Position numbers and translations under genes: made by a program. Shown here piece after piece: positions 7,214 to 10,195 of a stretch of 10,195 nucleotides of DNA. This stretch comes from UPXZ01 sp964498765. GTDB taxonomy: Bacteria > Bacteroidota > Bacteroidia > Bacteroidales > Paludibacteraceae. The stretch spans positions 1 through 10,195 of the forward strand of contig CAZCIU010000084.1 in the NCBI GenBank assembly GCA_964498765.1, given 5' to 3'. Every line of letters starts with the position of its first letter. The first letter of the stretch is position 1. Below the pieces are notes generated by a model, which ran no database searches, was not told the DNA's origin, and was given only the letters and a program-made list of their open reading frames with translations.

Positions 7214-7299
7214 TATCACACCCCGAGTTATGCCATTCATCCTGCAAAATTAAAAATATTTCAGCAAGCTTAAATAACGACACTACTCGGGGTGCGATA
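7214..7299. repeat. 86-bp element bounded by 15-nt inverted repeats (MITE-like or stem at a convergent gene end)
   Basis: TATCACACCCCGAGT at 7214-7228 is the reverse complement of ACTCGGGGTGCGATA at 7285-7299 with one mismatch (7218 against 7295). The 56-nt interior has no coding potential and is AT-rich, while the arms hold an unusually GC-rich core (CACCCCGAGT). The mismatch becomes a G-U pair on the minus-strand transcript and an A-C clash on the plus strand, so an RNA stem would be better in the minus direction. The element fills most of the gap between the ends of the converging ATPase and helicase genes. Lack of a U-tract on the plus side and the 56-nt loop argue against a simple terminator. 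A miniature transposable element with terminal inverted repeats is the alternative; I see no clear target-site duplication. Confidence 0.7.
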
Positions 7300-7321
7300 A
7301 TCAAATTATTTCAATTTCAAA

Positions 7322-9100
7322 TTATCTTCTTCTATTTCTCCAAGGTTTATCACCTTCGCCGGCATTGGAGTATGAGCGTTCGCGTCTTCCCTGCGAACGA
7401 CCACGATCACTTTTGCGGTCTGAGAAGCGTCTTTCGTTTTTGAATTCGCTGCGTTTTGCTCCGAAATCGTTACTTCTGCCTTTTCCGTTGGAAGCTCTGG
7501 AACCTTTGGCGATTGCCACGTCCATATCATCCACATTTTCAAACGCTTTAATCACTTTATCGTGCTGATCTTCAAACACATCGAAGAATGTAAATTTATT
7601 GGTAATTTCAATATCACCAATGTTAATTGATTTATCTTCCGTTACATCGTTGATGATACCAAGAATGCGTTTAGGGTTCATTCCTTCACGATTTCCAAGA
7701 TTGATTTTCAAACGAACGCGTTCGCCCGATTTCTTTTTACGTGAAGATCTTTCACCTGAATTTTCACTATTTCTTTCCGGAATATTTAGATCTTCAGCGT
7801 CTTTGTAATACTCCAGGAAGCGATTAAATTCCAGCGATACAAATCTTTTCAACAATTCCTCACGCGTCAGATATTCCAGCTGATTCATTACCTGTTCCAT
7901 GTAGGGTTCAATCTGCTCTTCGTTCACTTCCACGTGCTGCATCTTGTTTATTTGCGAGAAAAGCTGTTTTTTACAAATTTCCAATCCATTCGGAATTTGA
8001 CGCTGCTCAAACGTACGTTTCAGCATTTTCTCAATATCACGGATTTTAAATTTTTCTTTGGAATGGATAATAGAAACCGAAACTCCGGTTTTATTTGCAC
8101 GTCCGGTTCTACCACTACGGTGTGTGTAAACTTCCACGTCATCGGGTAAATTATAATTGATTACGTGCGTCAAATCACTCACATCCAATCCGCGTGCTGC
8201 CACGTCTGTAGCCACCAGCAATTGAATATTCCGAATGCGGAATTTCTGCATCACTGTATCACGCTGAGTTTGCGATAGGTCGCCGTGAAGCGCATCGGCA
8301 TTATAACCATCGTGCATCAGTTTATCGGCAACTTCTTTCGTTTCCTGGCGAGTACGACAGAATACAATTCCATAAATATCCGGATTCAAATCCACAATTC
8401 GCTTCAATACCAAATAACGCTGACGAGCCTGCGATACATAATATATATGCTGCACATTTTCATTGCCGGAATTTCTCACACCTACTGTAATTTCCAGCGC
8501 TTCTTTCATGTAGTTTTTAGCAATTCGCTGAATTTCAGCAGGCATTGTAGCCGAGAAAAGCAGTGTACGACGAGTTTCCGGAGTTTCATTCAGAATGGTT
8601 TCAATATCTTCTTTGAAACCCATATTCAGCATTTCGTCTGCTTCATCAAATACCAGAAAATCGATATTTCCCAGTTTTATTTTTCCACGATTGGTCAAGT
8701 CAATCAATCGTCCCGGCGTTGCAACAATAATTTGCGGAGTTCTGTCCAGTTCTTTCAGTTGCTTACGAATATCTTCGCCACCATAAACCGGCACAATGTG
8801 CGTATTTTTCAGATTTTTAGCATAGGATTTCATATCGTTGCTTATCTGAATACAAAGTTCACGTGTAGGTGCCAAAATCAAAGCTTGCACTTCGCGTTTG
8901 TTCACGTCAATCATATTCAGGATTGGCAGTCCGAATGCGGCTGTTTTGCCGGTTCCGGTTTGTGCCAAAGCCACTAAATCTCTGTTTTCCGATAGCATTA
9001 CCGGGATTACCTGTTCTTGCACAGGCATAGCTTGCTCGTATCCGAGCTCCTTGACTGCCGAGAGAATCTCGTCATTCAAGTTCAGTTCTTCAAATGTCAT
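7322..9100 (-). CDS. deaD: DEAD-box ATP-dependent RNA helicase, DeaD/CsdA type
   Basis: A 592-residue RNA helicase that unwinds short RNA duplexes using ATP, typically in ribosome assembly, mRNA turnover and cold adaptation. All motifs are intact: Q motif (FEELNLNDEIL, Q28), motif I AQTGTGKT at 46-53, Ia PTREL at 78-82, TPGRL at 128-132, DEAD at 152-155, SAT at 183-185, IV FCRTRQ near 247, V ATDVAARGLD at 297-306, VI HRSGRTGR at 327-334. After a helical linker, residues about 460-535 look like the DbpA RNA-binding domain (RVRLKINLGNREGMNPKRIL onward), which is why DeaD/CsdA is preferred over RhlE. The last 57 residues form a disordered tail rich in Arg, Ser and Gly that ends in RNRRR. The gene is transcribed alone from a promoter about 230 nt upstream, through a structured leader, and converges on the ATPase gene. 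Confidence 0.93.
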   Translation of the reverse strand: MTFEELNLNDEILSAVKELGYEQAMPVQEQVIPVMLSENRDLVALAQTGTGKTAAFGLPILNMIDVNKREVQALILAPTRELCIQISNDMKSYAKNLKNTHIVPVYGGEDIRKQLKELDRTPQIIVATPGRLIDLTNRGKIKLGNIDFLVFDEADEMLNMGFKEDIETILNETPETRRTLLFSATMPAEIQRIAKNYMKEALEITVGVRNSGNENVQHIYYVSQARQRYLVLKRIVDLNPDIYGIVFCRTRQETKEVADKLMHDGYNADALHGDLSQTQRDTVMQKFRIRNIQLLVATDVAARGLDVSDLTHVINYNLPDDVEVYTHRSGRTGRANKTGVSVSIIHSKEKFKIRDIEKMLKRTFEQRQIPNGLEICKKQLFSQINKMQHVEVNEEQIEPYMEQVMNQLEYLTREELLKRFVSLEFNRFLEYYKDAEDLNIPERNSENSGERSSRKKKSGERVRLKINLGNREGMNPKRILGIINDVTEDKSINIGDIEITNKFTFFDVFEDQHDKVIKAFENVDDMDVAIAKGSRASNGKGRSNDFGAKRSEFKNERRFSDRKSDRGRSQGRRERSYSNAGEGDKPWRNRRR

Positions 9101-9315
9101 TTAATGTTGTTTTTAGTACACGTTTTGAGCAGCAATCTGACCCCATGAAATTCTCCATCGAATTTCGTCAAATTCTATTTTTTAGAATAAAAAAAAGAAA
9201 AAAGTTCCCAAGCGGGAATACGTGTACCTTTTTTGTGTAAGATAAGCATCTGTCACACTCTCAGCGACAGCCAATTTCAGACTTTTACCCACAACGCGCA
9301 GTTGTTTTTTAAAAT
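9101..9315 (-). promoter_or_regulatory. Long structured 5' leader of the helicase mRNA
   Basis: If transcription starts just downstream of the -7 box at 9322-9329, the leader is about 215 nt. In transcript order it can form a 5-bp hairpin ACAAC/GTTGT (9305-9291); a 7-bp hairpin GCTGTC-type stem with one G-U pair (9270-9250); a terminator-like stem-loop plus U-tract (9218-9181); ATTCTA/TAGAAT with overlap of the two arms into further stems (9188-9172); and two competing stems (9175-9160 against 9166-9147). No small ORF of note lies in it. E. coli deaD also has an unusually long regulated 5'UTR, so autoregulation or temperature control is a reasonable inference, not shown here. Confidence 0.55.
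9181..9218 (-). terminator. Terminator-like hairpin inside the helicase leader (possible attenuator)
   Basis: On the minus strand TTCCC (9218-9214) and GGGAA (9209-9205) pair around a GCTT loop; a C and then two T-runs (six and nine Ts, split by one C) follow. The stem has only five pairs, so efficiency may be moderate, but the T-tract is very strong. It lies between the helicase promoter and the helicase start codon, hence a candidate attenuator. It could instead end an independent small RNA of about 130 nt. Confidence 0.5.
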
Positions 9316-9321
9316 CGTGTG

Positions 9322-9329
9322 CAAAGGTA
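9322..9329 (-). promoter_or_regulatory. Promoter -7 box for the helicase transcript
   Basis: The minus strand reads TACCTTTG followed by CACACG, a full match to the Bacteroidota consensus TAnnTTTG and one of its commonest forms. The expected -33 region, about 20 nt further upstream near 9350, has TGTT in place of TTTG, so that element is weak. The transcript should start near 9315. Confidence 0.6.
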
Positions 9330-9412
9330 CTACAATTTATTGAAATAATAACATTTTTTTGATAACACTTCCTTAAATTTTAAAATTGCTCACACATTCT
9401 AAGTCAGAAATC

Positions 9413-9443
9413 TTGATAATCTCGTAAATTTTCATTAAATTTG
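9413..9443 (+). promoter_or_regulatory. Promoter for pfp (-33 TTG and -7 TAAATTTG)
   Basis: TTG at 9413-9415 and TAAATTTG at 9436-9443 are separated by 20 nt, which fits the Bacteroidota TTTG-N19-TAnnTTTG promoter within one base. The predicted start near 9450 leaves a 5'UTR of about 60 nt, AT-rich and without a clear Shine-Dalgarno sequence. Confidence 0.6.
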
Positions 9444-9510
9444 CACTTTCTTTTTTTTAAATACAATTGTTCTGAAAATCAATCATTTAAGCAAATAATA
9501 TTATTATCTT

Positions 9511-10195
9511 ATGAAACCAATGACTAAAAGTCCCTTACAAATTGCACGTGCAAGCTACCAACCAAAAGTTCCGGTAGCATTGGAGGGAAATGTATTAATC
9601 AAAGTAGGCGAAATTACTCAATCTGTAGCCGACCAGGATGACATTCAAAAACTATTTCCAAACACTTATGGAATGCCATTAATCACTTTTGAAAAAGGTG
9701 AGAAAAAAGAATATCCTGCTGTAAATGTGGGCGTTATCCTCTCAGGTGGACAAGCTCCCGGCGGTCACAACGTAATTTGCGGTATTTTTGACGGTCTGAA
9801 AAAACTTAACCCAAACAGCAAATTGTACGGTTTTCTTGATGGTCCAATCGGTTTGGTAGAACACAAATATATTGAATTAACTTCATCAATCATTGAAGAA
9901 TACAGAAATACAGGTGGATTTGACATCATCGGTTCCGGACGTACAAAACTGGAAGATGAATGGCAATTTGAAAAAGGACGTGAAATTTGTAAAGATTTGG
10001 ATATCAAAGCTATCGTAATTATCGGTGGTGACGATTCTAACACAAATGCTTGCGTTCTGGCTGAATATTACAAACAACACGATGCCGGAATTCAGGTAAT
10101 CGGCTGTCCAAAAACAATTGACGGTGACTTGAAAAACGATGTGATTGAAACTTCATTTGGTTTTGACACAGCTTGTAAAGTTTACTCAGAACTTA
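9511..10195 (+). CDS. pfp: Pyrophosphate-dependent phosphofructokinase (diphosphate--fructose-6-phosphate 1-phosphotransferase), N-terminal part
   Basis: The 228 codons visible encode the N-terminal part of a long-clade PPi-PFK (usually about 550 residues); the rest lies beyond the right edge. The enzyme reversibly phosphorylates fructose 6-phosphate with PPi in glycolysis. Motifs seen: NVGVILSGGQAPGGHNV at about 72-88 (diphosphate binding), IGGDDSNTNA at about 174-183, where the second Asp (GGDD, not GGDG) marks PPi use over ATP, and PKTIDGDL near 203-210 with the catalytic Asp and the Lys typical of PPi enzymes. The long N-terminal extension with QSVADQDDIQKLFPNTYGMP is the long-clade hallmark. 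ATG at 9511 gives MKPMTKSPLQ; the ATG at 9520 (MTKSPLQIARASYQP) matches relatives I recall slightly better and is an equal candidate. It has its own promoter and diverges from the helicase gene. Confidence 0.95.
   Translation, partial: MKPMTKSPLQIARASYQPKVPVALEGNVLIKVGEITQSVADQDDIQKLFPNTYGMPLITFEKGEKKEYPAVNVGVILSGGQAPGGHNVICGIFDGLKKLNPNSKLYGFLDGPIGLVEHKYIELTSSIIEEYRNTGGFDIIGSGRTKLEDEWQFEKGREICKDLDIKAIVIIGGDDSNTNACVLAEYYKQHDAGIQVIGCPKTIDGDLKNDVIETSFGFDTACKVYSEL

Noticed and set aside
7192..7443. Small plus-strand open frame running across the inverted-repeat element
   Set aside because: It starts inside the ATPase gene's end and extends antisense into the helicase; no conserved features.
7306..7542. 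Open frame of 78 codons on the minus strand at the helicase 3' end
   Set aside because: It is the other frame of the low-complexity Arg/Ser tail region, not an independent gene.
8285..8977. Open frame of 230 codons on the plus strand, opposite the helicase gene
   Set aside because: It is fully antisense to conserved helicase motifs, its translation is rich in Ser, Phe, Ile, His and Gln without any domain, and the frame is kept open by the codon bias of the real gene.
9205..9235. Terminator reading of the TTCCC/GGGAA hairpin on the plus strand
   Set aside because: On the plus strand the T-run (9228-9234) lies about ten bases after the stem and no plus-strand gene ends nearby; the minus-strand reading has the T-tract in the right place.
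1..10195. CRISPR arrays, tRNA or rRNA genes, phage or integrase genes, toxin-antitoxin pairs
   Set aside because: I looked for regular direct repeats, cloverleaf-like segments and typical proteins on both strands and saw none.

Overview
The window reads as a piece of chromosome from a Bacteroidota bacterium, most likely of the order Bacteroidales. The evidence is the AT-rich base composition, promoter boxes of the Bacteroidota type TAnnTTTG instead of TATAAT, start codons without strong Shine-Dalgarno sequences, a lptE / TPR-protein / secG cluster headed by a sigma-54 activator, and a long-clade pyrophosphate-dependent phosphofructokinase. Genus and species cannot be fixed from the sequence alone.

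Left part (1-4857, all on the minus strand). Read in the direction of transcription, from high to low coordinates: a sigma-54 enhancer-binding regulator without a sensor domain, an LptE-family outer-membrane lipoprotein, a conserved TPR-like protein and secG. This looks like one envelope-biogenesis operon and is closed by a clear intrinsic terminator at 1936-1968. A second co-directional group follows: a TRIC/UPF0126 cation-channel protein, a cysteine-rich DUF3109 protein, and cinA, which starts at a TTG codon and runs off the left edge.

Middle (4858-7321). An AT-rich divergent region with two palindromes separates the regulator from alanine dehydrogenase (ald, plus strand). A stand-alone ABC-type ATPase starts 25 nt after ald with no visible terminator between them. 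It is followed by an 86-bp stretch bounded by 15-nt inverted repeats, which could be a MITE-like element or a stem closing a convergent gene pair.

Right part (7322-10195). A DEAD-box RNA helicase of the DeaD/CsdA type (minus strand) has a DbpA-like RNA-binding domain and an Arg/Ser/Gly-rich tail. It is preceded by a leader of about 215 nt containing several hairpins, including a terminator-like one, and by a good TAnnTTTG promoter box. Divergent from it is pfp (plus strand), the PPi-dependent phosphofructokinase of glycolysis, with its own promoter; it runs off the right edge.

Most genes are core housekeeping functions: protein export, LPS transport, amino-acid catabolism, glycolysis and RNA remodelling. 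No phage, CRISPR, toxin or biosynthetic system is visible. The least explained parts are the structured helicase leader, the 86-bp inverted-repeat element and the orphan ATPase.
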